From NCBI GenBank assembly GCA_001914195.1, contig MKYF01000042.1, positions 6,384-70,383 of the forward strand: a stretch of 64,000 nt of DNA, in the 5' to 3' direction. The notes beneath the pieces were generated by a model that ran no database searches, was not told the origin of the DNA, and saw only the letters and a program-made list of their open reading frames with translations. Position numbers and translations under genes: made by a program. This DNA is from Streptococcus mitis (GTDB lineage: Bacteria; Bacillota; Bacilli; Lactobacillales; Streptococcaceae). Of this stretch, positions 7,804 through 16,269 are shown one piece after another. The number at the start of each line of letters is the position of its first letter. The stretch's first letter is position 1.

Positions 7804-8532
7804 CTACTTATCTAAGCCTAATTCTGCTAAGATTTGACGTTTGTAGGCAATCTTTTGGACTTCCTTGTCCTCATCTCCAGACCAATCTAGTTTAATTTCT
7901 GAAACAATCTGCCCAGGGCGATTTTTCAATATATAGATGCGATCGCTGAGATTGAGGGCCTCCTCGATACTATGCGTGATGATCAAGGTTGTTAGCTGCA
8001 ACTGCTTGTGAATCTCAAGGTACCAAGCGTGGAGTTCCATCTTAGTCATCTCATCCAAGGCGCTAAAGGCTTCATCTAAGAGAAAGAGCTTGTGCCCGAA
8101 AAGGTAAGTTCGGAGCAAGGCTACACGCTGACGCATCCCACCACTGAGTTCATGAGGATACTTGTCTCGTACAGCTGTCAACTGGAAGGTCGCAAGAATT
8201 TCATCCGCGCGGGCAATGGCTTCCGCCTTATCCACCTTTTGAATCAAGAGGGGCAGAATGATATTACCAAGCACCGTCTTGTGCTCCAAGAGCAGATCCT
8301 TTTGCAACATATAACTCACGCGCCCCTTGGGATTTTCTTCACCATCAAGGACAATTCTCCCTGACTGAACTTCTAAAATCCCAGCGATTAGGTTAAAGAG
8401 GGTGGTCTTTCCAACACCACTTGGACCTAGGATAGAAACAACTTCTCCTGAAGTCACCTGCAGGTTGATGTCCTCTAAAATCCTATCTTGTCCGTAGGCA
8501 TAACTGACGTGTTCTAGTCTTATTTCTGTCAT
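7804..8532 (-). CDS. ABC transporter ATPase for thiamine precursor (ThiZ-like)
   Basis: A 242-residue ABC ATPase with Walker A GPSGVGKTT, signature LSGGM, Walker B LFLLDEAFSALD and the switch histidine in LIITHSIEEAL. It belongs to the nitrate/sulfonate/taurine-type family that partners SsuC-like permeases. Its start codon shares one base with the stop of the substrate-binding gene (TAATG), so they are translationally coupled. It is the last gene of a four-gene operon under a TPP riboswitch, which points to uptake of thiamine or its pyrimidine precursor. Confidence 0.85.
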   Translation of the reverse strand: MTEIRLEHVSYAYGQDRILEDINLQVTSGEVVSILGPSGVGKTTLFNLIAGILEVQSGRIVLDGEENPKGRVSYMLQKDLLLEHKTVLGNIILPLLIQKVDKAEAIARADEILATFQLTAVRDKYPHELSGGMRQRVALLRTYLFGHKLFLLDEAFSALDEMTKMELHAWYLEIHKQLQLTTLIITHSIEEALNLSDRIYILKNRPGQIVSEIKLDWSGDEDKEVQKIAYKRQILAELGLDK

Positions 8533-9539
8533 TATTTCACAAATTCGTTGGTGAAGCCTTTGTCTGTCAAGTCTTCTTTAAGGATACCATTTTCTTTATC
8601 CCATTTGTAGAAGGCATTCCAGCGAGCTGCGTCAAATTGACCCCATTTTTCCTTGTCGCTTGCGTATTCTTTTGACAAGTATTTTTGAGATTCGATGACA
8701 AAGTCACGTTTTTCCTTGAGTTCAGGTGCATTTTTGATGAGGATATCAGCTGCTTCCTCTGGATGCTCCATGGCATATTGGTAACCTTTTTTGATAGCTT
8801 GGATGACTTTACGTGCTTCTTCTTTGTTATCTTTCAAATAGTCATTGTTGGCGATGATAACTGGTGAGTAGTAGTCAAATTCTTTAACGTAGTCTTTCAA
8901 GTACATGAAGTTAGCCTCTACACCTTGAGATTTGGCAAGGATACCATCCCATCCATAGTAGATCCATGCAGTATCAAATACTCCATTAGCAATCGGTGTG
9001 ATAGAGTTTGAGTCGTTGTTTGGTACTTTTTCAACTTTTTCAAAATCTCCGCCTTGTGATTCTACCAAGGTTTTCAACATAGCAAGTTCAGTTGGGTCAT
9101 TCCATGTCCCGTATTTCTTACCAACCAAGTCTTTTGGACTAGCTACATTGTCAGATTTACGAGAAATGATTCCTGATGTATTGTGTTCTACGATAGCTGC
9201 AACGGCAGTAATTCCTGCCCCTTTTTCCAATTTTTTAGCCATATAGTCTTGGAAATACACTGCAAATGGTGCCTTACCGTTAATAACCAAGTCAGAAGAA
9301 CTTTCTTCTGGTGGCAATTTCAAATCAACATCCACTCCAGCTTCTTTGAAATAACCTTTTTCCTTAGCCACATAAAGCCCTGTGTGGTTGGTATTTGGTG
9401 TCCAGTCTAGGATAAAGTCAATCTTCTTGAGTTCTGCCTCTTTGTTGTCTTTAGAAGCAGTTCCTTGACCACAGGCTACAAGCACAACAGCTACAAAAGC
9501 TGTCACAAGCGTTAAAAATACTTTCCATGTTTTTTTCAT
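8532..9539 (-). CDS. Pyrimidine/thiamine-precursor-binding lipoprotein (ThiY, NMT1/THI5-like)
   Basis: A 335-residue solute-binding lipoprotein. The signal peptide ends in the lipobox VLVAC, so Cys at about residue 24 anchors it to the membrane. The mature part starts with DFILDWTPNTNHTGLYVAKEKGYF, split here as FILDWTPNTNHTG plus LYVAKEKGYF, which is the signature of the NMT1/THI5-like domain that binds formyl-aminopyrimidine precursors of thiamine. The start ATG at 9539 has GAGGAAA upstream; the frame upstream of it has no signal-peptide character. Flanked by its permease and ATPase and controlled by the TPP riboswitch. Confidence 0.88.
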   Translation of the reverse strand: MKKTWKVFLTLVTAFVAVVLVACGQGTASKDNKEAELKKIDFILDWTPNTNHTGLYVAKEKGYFKEAGVDVDLKLPPEESSSDLVINGKAPFAVYFQDYMAKKLEKGAGITAVAAIVEHNTSGIISRKSDNVASPKDLVGKKYGTWNDPTELAMLKTLVESQGGDFEKVEKVPNNDSNSITPIANGVFDTAWIYYGWDGILAKSQGVEANFMYLKDYVKEFDYYSPVIIANNDYLKDNKEEARKVIQAIKKGYQYAMEHPEEAADILIKNAPELKEKRDFVIESQKYLSKEYASDKEKWGQFDAARWNAFYKWDKENGILKEDLTDKGFTNEFVK

Positions 9540-9576
9540 TTTGATTTCCTCTTTTCTTTTTTGAAACATTCTTATC

Positions 9577-10335
9577 TCACGAACGTTTCCATTTAATAAC
9601 ATATTTTTCACTAATATCGACCAGCTTCATACCGAGAAGACTGATAATCGATACCAGAATAATAATAGCAAACATGGTATCATACTGAAACAGTTTCTTG
9701 GACTGAATCATGTAGACACCTAGACCCTCAAAGCCTCCCAACCACTCAGATACCACTGTTGTGATAAAGGCGTAAGAGACACTGACCCTCAGACCTGCAT
9801 AAAAGTAAGGCAGACTGACAGGAATTTTAAAATGCCAAAGGATTTGCCAATGCTTGGCCCGCATCAGACTAAACAAGGTCAGCATATCCTTGTCACAATG
9901 CCTAAAACCGTCCAAAATGCTGACAATGATTGGAAAGGTTGTCGTCAAGATAATCAAGACAATCTTGGGCAAAATCCCATAACCTAGCCACAAGACCAGA
10001 ATAGGGGCTATGGCAATGGTCGGAATGGTCTGAACAACCACCATCATAGGGTAAATCAGGTCATTGAGCCAAGTCAAACTATCCATAAGTACAGCCATGA
10101 GACAGGCAATCAAGACTCCCAAAATCAGTCCCAATAAAGCCACTCTCAAGGTCGCCCAGCTATGGTGCCAGAGAAATTCTCTATCACGAACAAAGGCCTG
10201 GAGAATTTCAAGAGGTGTCGGCAGGATAAACTTGGGGAGAAGTTTAAGAAAACCTGCTAACTGCCAGATTGACAAGACTCCTAGAAAACCCAATAGACTA
10301 ATGTGTCGTCTCAGTATACTTTTCAAGTTTCTCAT
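9577..10335 (-). CDS. ABC transporter permease for thiamine precursor (ThiX-like)
   Basis: A 252-residue inner-membrane permease with about six hydrophobic segments and the EAA-type cytoplasmic loop (LMRAKHWQILWHFKIPVSLPY) that contacts the ATPase, as in SsuC/TauC permeases. ATG at 10335 lies inside the end of the upstream thiamine-binding gene (38-nt overlap); a TTG codon immediately before it is an alternative. AGGAG lies about 15 nt upstream, a long spacing, so translation may rely on coupling. Membership in the TPP-riboswitch operon defines the likely substrate. Confidence 0.87.
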   Translation of the reverse strand: MRNLKSILRRHISLLGFLGVLSIWQLAGFLKLLPKFILPTPLEILQAFVRDREFLWHHSWATLRVALLGLILGVLIACLMAVLMDSLTWLNDLIYPMMVVVQTIPTIAIAPILVLWLGYGILPKIVLIILTTTFPIIVSILDGFRHCDKDMLTLFSLMRAKHWQILWHFKIPVSLPYFYAGLRVSVSYAFITTVVSEWLGGFEGLGVYMIQSKKLFQYDTMFAIIILVSIISLLGMKLVDISEKYVIKWKRS

Positions 10336-10588
10336 CAATACTTAAAATCTCTCCTACATTTATTTTGACATTGGCAAAGACATTATCTGCCTCCTGCGCT
10401 GCCACTTCCAGCGCTTCTTTGAGAATGCGCATGAGCTCATCAAACTCCCCTTCCAAGACCGTTTCAAATGGTGTCACCACCATGGTCACTTCTTGAGCTT
10501 GTAGATAAGCAATGACTTGATCGATAACAGCTATCCGATCAATCCCCTGCGATAGGGGTAAAACTTGCAAGGCAATGCTTGCTTTCAT
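10298..10588 (-). CDS. Thiamine-binding protein of the MTH1187/YkoF (DUF77) family
   Basis: A 96-residue cytoplasmic protein beginning MKASIALQVLPLSQGIDRI, with the ferredoxin-like fold pattern VTPFETVLEGEFDELM typical of MTH1187/YkoF small thiamine- or HMP-binding proteins. It is the first gene after the TPP riboswitch. The family often accompanies the ThiXYZ transporter, where it is thought to bind the ligand in the cytosol; the exact role is unproven. Its 3' end overlaps the permease gene. Confidence 0.8.
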   Translation of the reverse strand: MKASIALQVLPLSQGIDRIAVIDQVIAYLQAQEVTMVVTPFETVLEGEFDELMRILKEALEVAAQEADNVFANVKINVGEILSIDEKLEKYTETTH

Positions 10589-10619
10589 AACAACCTCCTC
10601 TTCTCGTTTTCCTTTTTAC

Positions 10620-10654
10620 AAAAAGAAAAACCTTTACCATATATGGAAAAAGGT
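10620..10654 (-). terminator. Riboswitch expression-platform terminator
   Basis: Minus-strand hairpin ACCTTTTTCCATATATGGTA (loop side) closed by AAGGT and followed by TTTTTCTTTTT, between the TPP aptamer and the first gene. When TPP is bound, this would terminate transcription. Confidence 0.85.
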
Positions 10655-10673
10655 CAAGAATAGACTAAGTATC

Positions 10674-10750
10674 GTTCCCTCCGCTGGCATTACCCAGATC
10701 AGGTGCGGTCGAAGTTTAACACTTCCTCTCAGACTGTACACAGACTCCCA
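10674..10750 (-). ncRNA. TPP riboswitch (THI element)
   Basis: On the minus strand the conserved THI-box segments appear in order: TCTGAGAGGAAG in the pyrimidine-sensor arm, then ACCTGATCTGGGTAATGCCA, then GCGGAGGGAA. These are the pyrimidine- and pyrophosphate-binding helices of the TPP aptamer. A -10 element (TATAAT, 10754-10759) precedes it, and an intrinsic terminator follows, so this is a transcription-terminating switch that shuts the operon when thiamine pyrophosphate is abundant. Confidence 0.95.
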
Positions 10751-10843
10751 TATATTATATGGACATATGATAGCGCAAAATAAAAAAAATGTCAAGGAAA
10801 CTGCTTACAGAAAAGAGCAGGAAAAATTTCCTACTCCAATTTT

Positions 10844-11959
10844 CTATACTCGTTCTCCATCACTATTTACTCTATAGCCATCCACCGTCGTATTGACAGC
10901 TAAGGCACCTGAAGAGTAAGAATAATACCACTTACCAGACACTTGATACCATCCTGTTTTCATTGCTCCTGAACCATCCAGATAATACCAAACCCCATTT
11001 TCCTTTAACCAACCTGTCTGCATTTCACCAGATGATTTCAAATAATACCAGCTAGAACCATCCTTTAACCAGCCCGTTGATTTAGAGCCATTTGATTTGA
11101 AATGATACCAACTACCATTTATTTTTTTCCAACCAACAGTCAGAACATCATTGGAACTACCTTCTGTTTGATTCTGCGATGACACAACCTCCTCTAACTG
11201 AATATAGCGACGACTTCCACTATAAGATATATAACTCAACCACTTGTACCCATCTTTTTCAAGTACCTGATCATAATGAACACTCTCACCTGGAGAATAA
11301 TATGCAATTGAAGTTGCACTAACTAAAGGTTGATTTTTTATAGCTGACTTATTCTTAAAATAATGTGTTCCTCCTGAAGAAGACAAAGGTTGACTATTGA
11401 ATACGTTGCTACTACTTACGACATTCCCTCCATCCAAATCTTTAAAATGAATAAATCCTGCCATTGTATTCGCTTTTATAATTCGTTTATTGTAGGATCC
11501 TGTATAACCATAGTTGTATTCCTCAATTTCTATATTATCCCCCATTATATTTGAAACCCAGGCAACATGACCATATCCTCCTGCAGTAGACCAAGCAATA
11601 GATCCAATCGTTGGTACACTATCTACACGATAGCCTTCACGACGAGCACGATAGCCCCATTCATTCGCATTTCCATAAGCTGCCGGAATCTCAAAACCAT
11701 TGACATTACTCAAGCGAAAGGCTGCAAATGAAGTACACTGACGAGAATACATCCGCCACTTGTCAATCTCCTGACTCCCATTTTTATAGTAAGCAGGATA
11801 ATCATCCCCACGCGCAATCGATCCATTTTCTCCAGAATAGGCATATACACTATCACTCGCTACTAGCATCAATCCTACTGCTAAAAAAGGAACAACCTTT
11901 TTAACTGATTTTCTCAAAGAAAATCCTGTCTCTGTTACTTTGAATGGTAAAACTTTCAT
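10844..11959 (-). CDS. cbpD: Choline-binding murein hydrolase CbpD (fratricin), short form
   Basis: A 371-residue secreted cell-wall lytic enzyme released by competent cells to lyse non-competent neighbours. The order is: signal peptide (cleavage near A40), a CHAP amidase/endopeptidase domain with catalytic Cys75 (YSRQCTSF) and His131 (GGYGHVAW), a single SH3-like module (about 195-265), a linker, then four choline-binding repeats of the type GWKKINGSWYHF / GWLKDGSSWYYL to the C-terminus. Pneumococcal CbpD, as I recall it, is about 448 residues with two SH3b modules, so this form lacks one. ATG at 11959 has AGGAGG upstream. A ComX box (12008-12015) drives it. The tail VDGYRVNSDGERV is typical of choline-binding proteins. 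Confidence 0.93.
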   Translation of the reverse strand: MKVLPFKVTETGFSLRKSVKKVVPFLAVGLMLVASDSVYAYSGENGSIARGDDYPAYYKNGSQEIDKWRMYSRQCTSFAAFRLSNVNGFEIPAAYGNANEWGYRARREGYRVDSVPTIGSIAWSTAGGYGHVAWVSNIMGDNIEIEEYNYGYTGSYNKRIIKANTMAGFIHFKDLDGGNVVSSSNVFNSQPLSSSGGTHYFKNKSAIKNQPLVSATSIAYYSPGESVHYDQVLEKDGYKWLSYISYSGSRRYIQLEEVVSSQNQTEGSSNDVLTVGWKKINGSWYHFKSNGSKSTGWLKDGSSWYYLKSSGEMQTGWLKENGVWYYLDGSGAMKTGWYQVSGKWYYSYSSGALAVNTTVDGYRVNSDGERV

Positions 11960-12007
11960 TCTTCCTCCTTGAAAATAATATAAATCGAAGATTGCCTTCA
12001 CTTAAAC

Positions 12008-12015
12008 TATTCGGA
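12008..12015 (-). promoter_or_regulatory. ComX cin-box of cbpD
   Basis: TCCGAATA on the minus strand, one mismatch to TACGAATA, with a T-rich run immediately upstream. The ATG of cbpD is 48 nt downstream. cbpD is a known late-competence gene. Confidence 0.8.
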
Positions 12016-12048
12016 GAAAAAAGAAAAAGTGAGAAAATTTCTCACTTT
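12015..12048 (-). terminator. Terminator of the gdpP-rplI-dnaB-veg operon
   Basis: Hairpin AAAGTGAG-AAATTT-CTCACTTT on the minus strand followed by TTTTTCTTTTTTC. The T-run ends at the first base of the cbpD ComX box, so one T-tract serves both elements. Confidence 0.85.
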
Positions 12049-12313
12049 AGTCAAGATAATGAATCAAATTCTTTTCTGTAAGAATGTCTGAGTAAGTAAA
12101 GGACTCAACATAAACATTAGCTTGTTTATCTCCTTCAACGTTCCCAAATTCCACGATAAATAAGGATGGATAAACTTCAATTAGCTTACCCAATCTATTT
12201 TTTTGGCGCTTACGCCCATTTTCCAAAGTCATTTCGATTACATGACCCTCATGCGCCTTGATTTCCTCTTTAATTTTTTTCATCTTAGCTACATCTGTAA
12301 ATGCATCTGTCAT
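12047..12313 (-). CDS. veg: Veg family protein
   Basis: An 88-residue protein similar to B. subtilis Veg: an N-terminal helix (MKKIKEEIKAHEGHVIEM), a basic stretch NGRKRQKNRLGKLIEVYPSLF and a final beta-rich half ending SFTYSDILTEKNLIHYL. The family has been linked to biofilm and spore functions in bacilli; in streptococci the role is unknown. Start overlaps the dnaB stop by 4 nt (ATGA), so it is the last gene of the gdpP-rplI-dnaB operon. Confidence 0.8.
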   Translation of the reverse strand: MTDAFTDVAKMKKIKEEIKAHEGHVIEMTLENGRKRQKNRLGKLIEVYPSLFIVEFGNVEGDKQANVYVESFTYSDILTEKNLIHYLD

Positions 12314-13668
12314 CTTATTTCCTCCCTTTTTGATATACTTGAAAATTTATTGTATTCTTTTTGGAAAATTAATTCCACCGTTCCACGAGCTCCACTACGG
12401 TTTTTCTCGATAATAACTTCTACCTTATTATTTGGGATGCCTTCCTCTTCTTCACCACCACGCTCATAGTAGTCGTCGCGATAAAGAAAGGCTACGATAT
12501 CAGCGTCCTGCTCAATAGACCCAGATTCACGAATATCAGACAAGACTGGCCTCTTGTCCTGACGTTGTTCTACACCACGAGAAAGCTGACTCAGAGCAAT
12601 TACGGGAACTTTCAGTTCCTTGGCTAGGATTTTCAACTGACGTGAAATTTCTGAAACCTCTTGTTGACGATTTTCCCGACCAGTTCCCGTGATAAGCTGC
12701 AAATAGTCTATTAAAATCAAACCAAGATTTCCAGTTTCTTGAGCCAGTTTACGAGAACGAGAACGAATCTCTGTAATCCGAATCCCTGGCGTATCATCGA
12801 TATAGATACTTGCATTAGCTAGATTCCCTTGAGCAATGGTATATTTTTGCCATTCCTCATCAGTCAATTGACCCGTACGAATAGAGTGAGACTCTACCAA
12901 ACCTTCTGCAGCTAACATACGGTCTACTAGACTTTCTGCACCCATCTCGAGCGAAAAGATAGCAACTGTTTTGTCCAACTTAGTTCCAATATTCTGAGCG
13001 ATATTCAAGGCAAAGGCTGTCTTACCAACCGCCGGACGGGCTGCTAGGATAATCAACTCCTCCTCATGAAGTCCAGTCGTCATATGATCCAAATCACGAT
13101 AGCCCGTAGCAATACCTGTAATATCAGTCGTTTGTTGAGAGCGAGCTTCCAGATTTCCAAAGTTAACATTCAATACATCTCGAATGTTCTTAAATCCACT
13201 TCGATTAGCATTTTCACTGACATCAATCAGTCCTTTTTCTGCCTGAGCAATAATTTCATCAGCTGGTTGCGAAGCCTCGTAAGCTTGATTGACAGACTCT
13301 GTCAACTTGGCAATTAATCGCCGTAGCATAGCCTTTTCTGCGACAATCTTAGCATAATACTCCGCATTAGCAGAAGTTGGCACAGAATTGACAATCTCAA
13401 CCAAGTAAGACAGGCCACCAATATTCTGCAAATCACCTTGATTATCAAGAATGGTACGAACCGTTGTTGCGTCTATAGCATCGCCACGGTCGGATAAATC
13501 AACCATGGCTTGGAAAATCAATCGATGGGCATACTTAAAAAAGTCCCGAGACTCAATATATTCTCGCACAAAAACAAGCTTACTCTCGTCAATAAAGATA
13601 GCCCCTAAAACGGATTGCTCAGCTAAGATATCTTGAGGTTGTACTCGTAACTCTTCTACTTCTGCCAT
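12310..13668 (-). CDS. dnaB: Replicative DNA helicase DnaB (DnaC in Bacillus)
   Basis: A 452-residue hexameric replicative helicase. The N-terminal domain (about 1-110, starting QPQDILAEQSVLGAIF) is followed by the RecA-like domain with Walker A ARPAVGKTAFALN, Walker B LGLILIDYLQLI, an arginine-rich sensor region and DIRESGSIEQDADIVAFLYR. It unwinds DNA at the fork and is loaded by DnaC/DnaD-type loaders at the origin. It sits between rplI and veg, as in other streptococci. Confidence 0.96.
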   Translation of the reverse strand: MAEVEELRVQPQDILAEQSVLGAIFIDESKLVFVREYIESRDFFKYAHRLIFQAMVDLSDRGDAIDATTVRTILDNQGDLQNIGGLSYLVEIVNSVPTSANAEYYAKIVAEKAMLRRLIAKLTESVNQAYEASQPADEIIAQAEKGLIDVSENANRSGFKNIRDVLNVNFGNLEARSQQTTDITGIATGYRDLDHMTTGLHEEELIILAARPAVGKTAFALNIAQNIGTKLDKTVAIFSLEMGAESLVDRMLAAEGLVESHSIRTGQLTDEEWQKYTIAQGNLANASIYIDDTPGIRITEIRSRSRKLAQETGNLGLILIDYLQLITGTGRENRQQEVSEISRQLKILAKELKVPVIALSQLSRGVEQRQDKRPVLSDIRESGSIEQDADIVAFLYRDDYYERGGEEEEGIPNNKVEVIIEKNRSGARGTVELIFQKEYNKFSSISKREEIR

Positions 13669-13711
13669 CAGACTTCCCTTCCTTTTACAATCTTGTCAAG
13701 AAAGTGTAAAT

Positions 13712-14164
13712 TTACCCTTCTTTCACACGAAGATTGATCACACTTGTGATATCTTGATAGATTTTCACTGGCACATCGATCAAACCAACTGCTCGAATCG
13801 GAGCTTGTACTTGAATATGACGTTTATCAATCTTAATTCCAAATTGCTTTTGCAGTTCTTCTGCAATCTTCTTATTGGTAATAGAACCAAAAGTACGGCC
13901 ATCTGGACCAACCTTTTCAACAAATTCTACAATAGTTTCTTCTGCTTCTAGTTGGGCTTTAATTGCTTTTGCTTCTGCAATCATCTCAGCGTGAGCTTTT
14001 TCTTCAGATTTTTGTTTACCACGAAGTTCACCTACAGCTTGAGCAGTCGCTTCTTTTGCTAGATTCTTTTTGATAAGAAAGTTTTGTGCATACCCTGTTG
14101 GTACTTCCTTAATTTCGCCTTTTTTACCTTTTCCTTTGACATCTGCTAAAAAGATTACTTTCAT
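13712..14164 (-). CDS. rplI: 50S ribosomal protein L9
   Basis: A 150-residue ribosomal protein that binds 23S rRNA. It begins MKVIFLADVKGKGKKGEIKE and has the GYAQNFLIKKNLA motif of the N-terminal RNA-binding domain, a long connecting helix (about 40-75) and the C-terminal domain with TFGSITNKKIAEEL. Its ATG overlaps the gdpP stop (ATGA, 4 nt), and dnaB follows after 43 nt. Confidence 0.97.
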   Translation of the reverse strand: MKVIFLADVKGKGKKGEIKEVPTGYAQNFLIKKNLAKEATAQAVGELRGKQKSEEKAHAEMIAEAKAIKAQLEAEETIVEFVEKVGPDGRTFGSITNKKIAEELQKQFGIKIDKRHIQVQAPIRAVGLIDVPVKIYQDITSVINLRVKEG

Positions 14165-16134
14165 TCTTCTATCTCCTTTTCCTTTATTTCATTTAATACA
14201 ATTTCTGTCAGTTTTTCACCTGCTTCTGACAAGGTTGAATCCTTAATTTGAGCTGCTGCCAAATTAAAGTGGCCTCCACCTCCCAGCTCTTCCATAATCC
14301 GTTGTACATTCAGCTTACTACGACTGCGAGCTGAGATAGAGATAAATCCTTGTGTATTCTTCGCAAGAACAAAACTCGCTTCAATACCCGACATAGCTAA
14401 CATGGCATCTGCTGCCTTACTAATAACAACTGTATCATAGCATTTCGAGTCCTTAGCCTCTGCTATTAGTACATCTGAACCTAATTTACGCCCCTGTAAA
14501 ATCAGTTCATTGACCTCACGATATTCTTCAAAATCTGTCGCAGCGATTTCTTGGATAGCAATACTATCACTTCCGCGCGTTCTGAGATAGCTAGCAACAT
14601 CAAATGTCCGACTAGTCACTCGTGAGGTGAAATTTTTAGTATCCAGCATCATACCAGCCATCAAGACACTTGCTTGCATACGACTCAAACGATTTTTCTT
14701 AGAATTCTGGAACTGAATCAATTCCGTCACCAACTCACTGGCACTGCTTGCACCACTTTCGATATAAGTGATAACCGCATTATCTGGAAAATCCTGATCC
14801 CTTCTGTGGTGGTCAATGACGATGGTTTGGGTAAATAAATCATAAAATTCTTTCGATAAAGTTAAAGCTGTCTTTGAATGGTCTACAAGAATCAACAAAG
14901 AACGATTGGTCACCATCCCCATTGCGTCCTTAACAGACAACAACTTTGTAACTCCTTCTTTTTCTAAGAATGAAACAGCTCGTTCAATATCCGGCGACAT
15001 TTGTTCTTCATCATAAAGAGCATAACTATTTTCTGTTACATTACTAGCAAATAACTGCATACCTACAGCAGAACCCAAAGCATCCATATCAAGGTTTTTG
15101 TGACCAACTACAAAAACCTGATCTACACTTCTAATTTTATCTGAAATAGCTGTCATCATAGCGCGCGTACGTGTCCTTGTACGCTTGATTGAGGCAGCAG
15201 ATCCACCACCAAAATAAACTGGATTTTTCGTTTCGTCATTCTCCTTGACAACCACCTGGTCGCCACCACGCACTTCAGCCAAGTTCAAATTGAGCAAAGC
15301 AACTTTCCCTATTTCATCATGATTTCCATCACCATAAGAAAATCCCATACTTAAGGTCAAGGGCAACTGTCTCTGTTTCGACTCTTCTCTGAAAGAATCA
15401 ATAACAGAAAATTTATCGTTCATCAATCCCTCAAGCACCGTGTAGTCCGTAAATAGATAAAAGCGATCCATACTTACTCGACGGGAGAACATGGCATGTT
15501 TACCAGCAAATTCTGAAACAAAATTGGCTACAAAACTGTTAATATGACTGATATCAGACTCTGATGTTTCATCTTCTAAGTCATCGTAGTTGTCAACAGA
15601 AACAATCCCAATCACAGGTCGACTCGTAACTAACTCAACAGTCGCTTCGTATTCTCCAGACACATCAAAGAAGTAAAGAACTCCAGACACCTTGTCCATA
15701 TGAACCGAATAGCGGGTCTCACCCAAGGTAGCATAAGAACCTGGATTCCCTACCGATGCCTTGATAATTGTTTGAATTAATGCCACATCAATCTCGCCCA
15801 CTTCATTAGTCAAAATCAATTCAGCATAAGGATTAAACCATTCAACTTCACCTGACGATAAGTCTAATTTAATAACTCCGACAGGCATCTGTTCTAACAA
15901 GGTTGTCAAACTTTCTTCAGCTTGGTGGTTTACATACTGGATTTGTTCTACTTCACTCCTTGAGTAGTAGTCTCTCTGATGGATGAATAATAAAATATAT
16001 GAACCCAAAATAAGTAGCAAAAGAAATAGCGTTACCAGTGTATTCGTTACAAAAACAAGTTGCACAGATAGCACTCCGAACGCCACTATTCCTAATATTA
16101 AGGGGAAAATAGGACTTACATAAAATTTTTTCAT
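14161..16134 (-). CDS. gdpP: Cyclic-di-AMP phosphodiesterase GdpP (Pde1)
   Basis: A 657-residue membrane-bound enzyme that hydrolyses c-di-AMP and thereby adjusts osmolyte uptake, potassium handling and beta-lactam tolerance. Two N-terminal membrane segments (about 8-50), a degenerate PAS domain, a degenerate GGDEF domain (about 170-300), then the DHH/DHHA1 catalytic part with VVGHKNLDMDALGSAVGM, VIDHHRRD and the C-terminal GGGGHFNLAAAQI. The start ATG at 16134 has GAGG upstream. An upstream in-frame codon (16155) lies inside the promoter, so it is excluded. First gene of gdpP-rplI-dnaB-veg. Confidence 0.95.
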   Translation of the reverse strand: MKKFYVSPIFPLILGIVAFGVLSVQLVFVTNTLVTLFLLLLILGSYILLFIHQRDYYSRSEVEQIQYVNHQAEESLTTLLEQMPVGVIKLDLSSGEVEWFNPYAELILTNEVGEIDVALIQTIIKASVGNPGSYATLGETRYSVHMDKVSGVLYFFDVSGEYEATVELVTSRPVIGIVSVDNYDDLEDETSESDISHINSFVANFVSEFAGKHAMFSRRVSMDRFYLFTDYTVLEGLMNDKFSVIDSFREESKQRQLPLTLSMGFSYGDGNHDEIGKVALLNLNLAEVRGGDQVVVKENDETKNPVYFGGGSAASIKRTRTRTRAMMTAISDKIRSVDQVFVVGHKNLDMDALGSAVGMQLFASNVTENSYALYDEEQMSPDIERAVSFLEKEGVTKLLSVKDAMGMVTNRSLLILVDHSKTALTLSKEFYDLFTQTIVIDHHRRDQDFPDNAVITYIESGASSASELVTELIQFQNSKKNRLSRMQASVLMAGMMLDTKNFTSRVTSRTFDVASYLRTRGSDSIAIQEIAATDFEEYREVNELILQGRKLGSDVLIAEAKDSKCYDTVVISKAADAMLAMSGIEASFVLAKNTQGFISISARSRSKLNVQRIMEELGGGGHFNLAAAQIKDSTLSEAGEKLTEIVLNEIKEKEIEE

Positions 16135-16153
16135 TCCAAACCTCTTGGCACCC

Positions 16154-16164
16154 ATTATACCATA
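16154..16164 (-). promoter_or_regulatory. Extended -10 promoter of gdpP operon
   Basis: TATGGTATAAT on the minus strand (TG-G-TATAAT), placing the transcription start near 16147, about 13 nt before the gdpP ATG. Confidence 0.75.
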
Positions 16165-16215
16165 ATAACCACCAAAAAGCGACTTTTTAAAAGTGTAATC
16201 AGTAATTCTATCAAT

Positions 16216-16251
16216 TATAAGAAAAAGGAGGTTTACAATTCAGTAAACCTT
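16216..16251 (-). terminator. Terminator of hpf
   Basis: Minus-strand hairpin AGGTTTAC / GTAAACCT with a 6-nt loop followed by CCTTTTTCTT. Confidence 0.85.
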
Positions 16252-16269
16252 CCTTTACACATATTGAAA

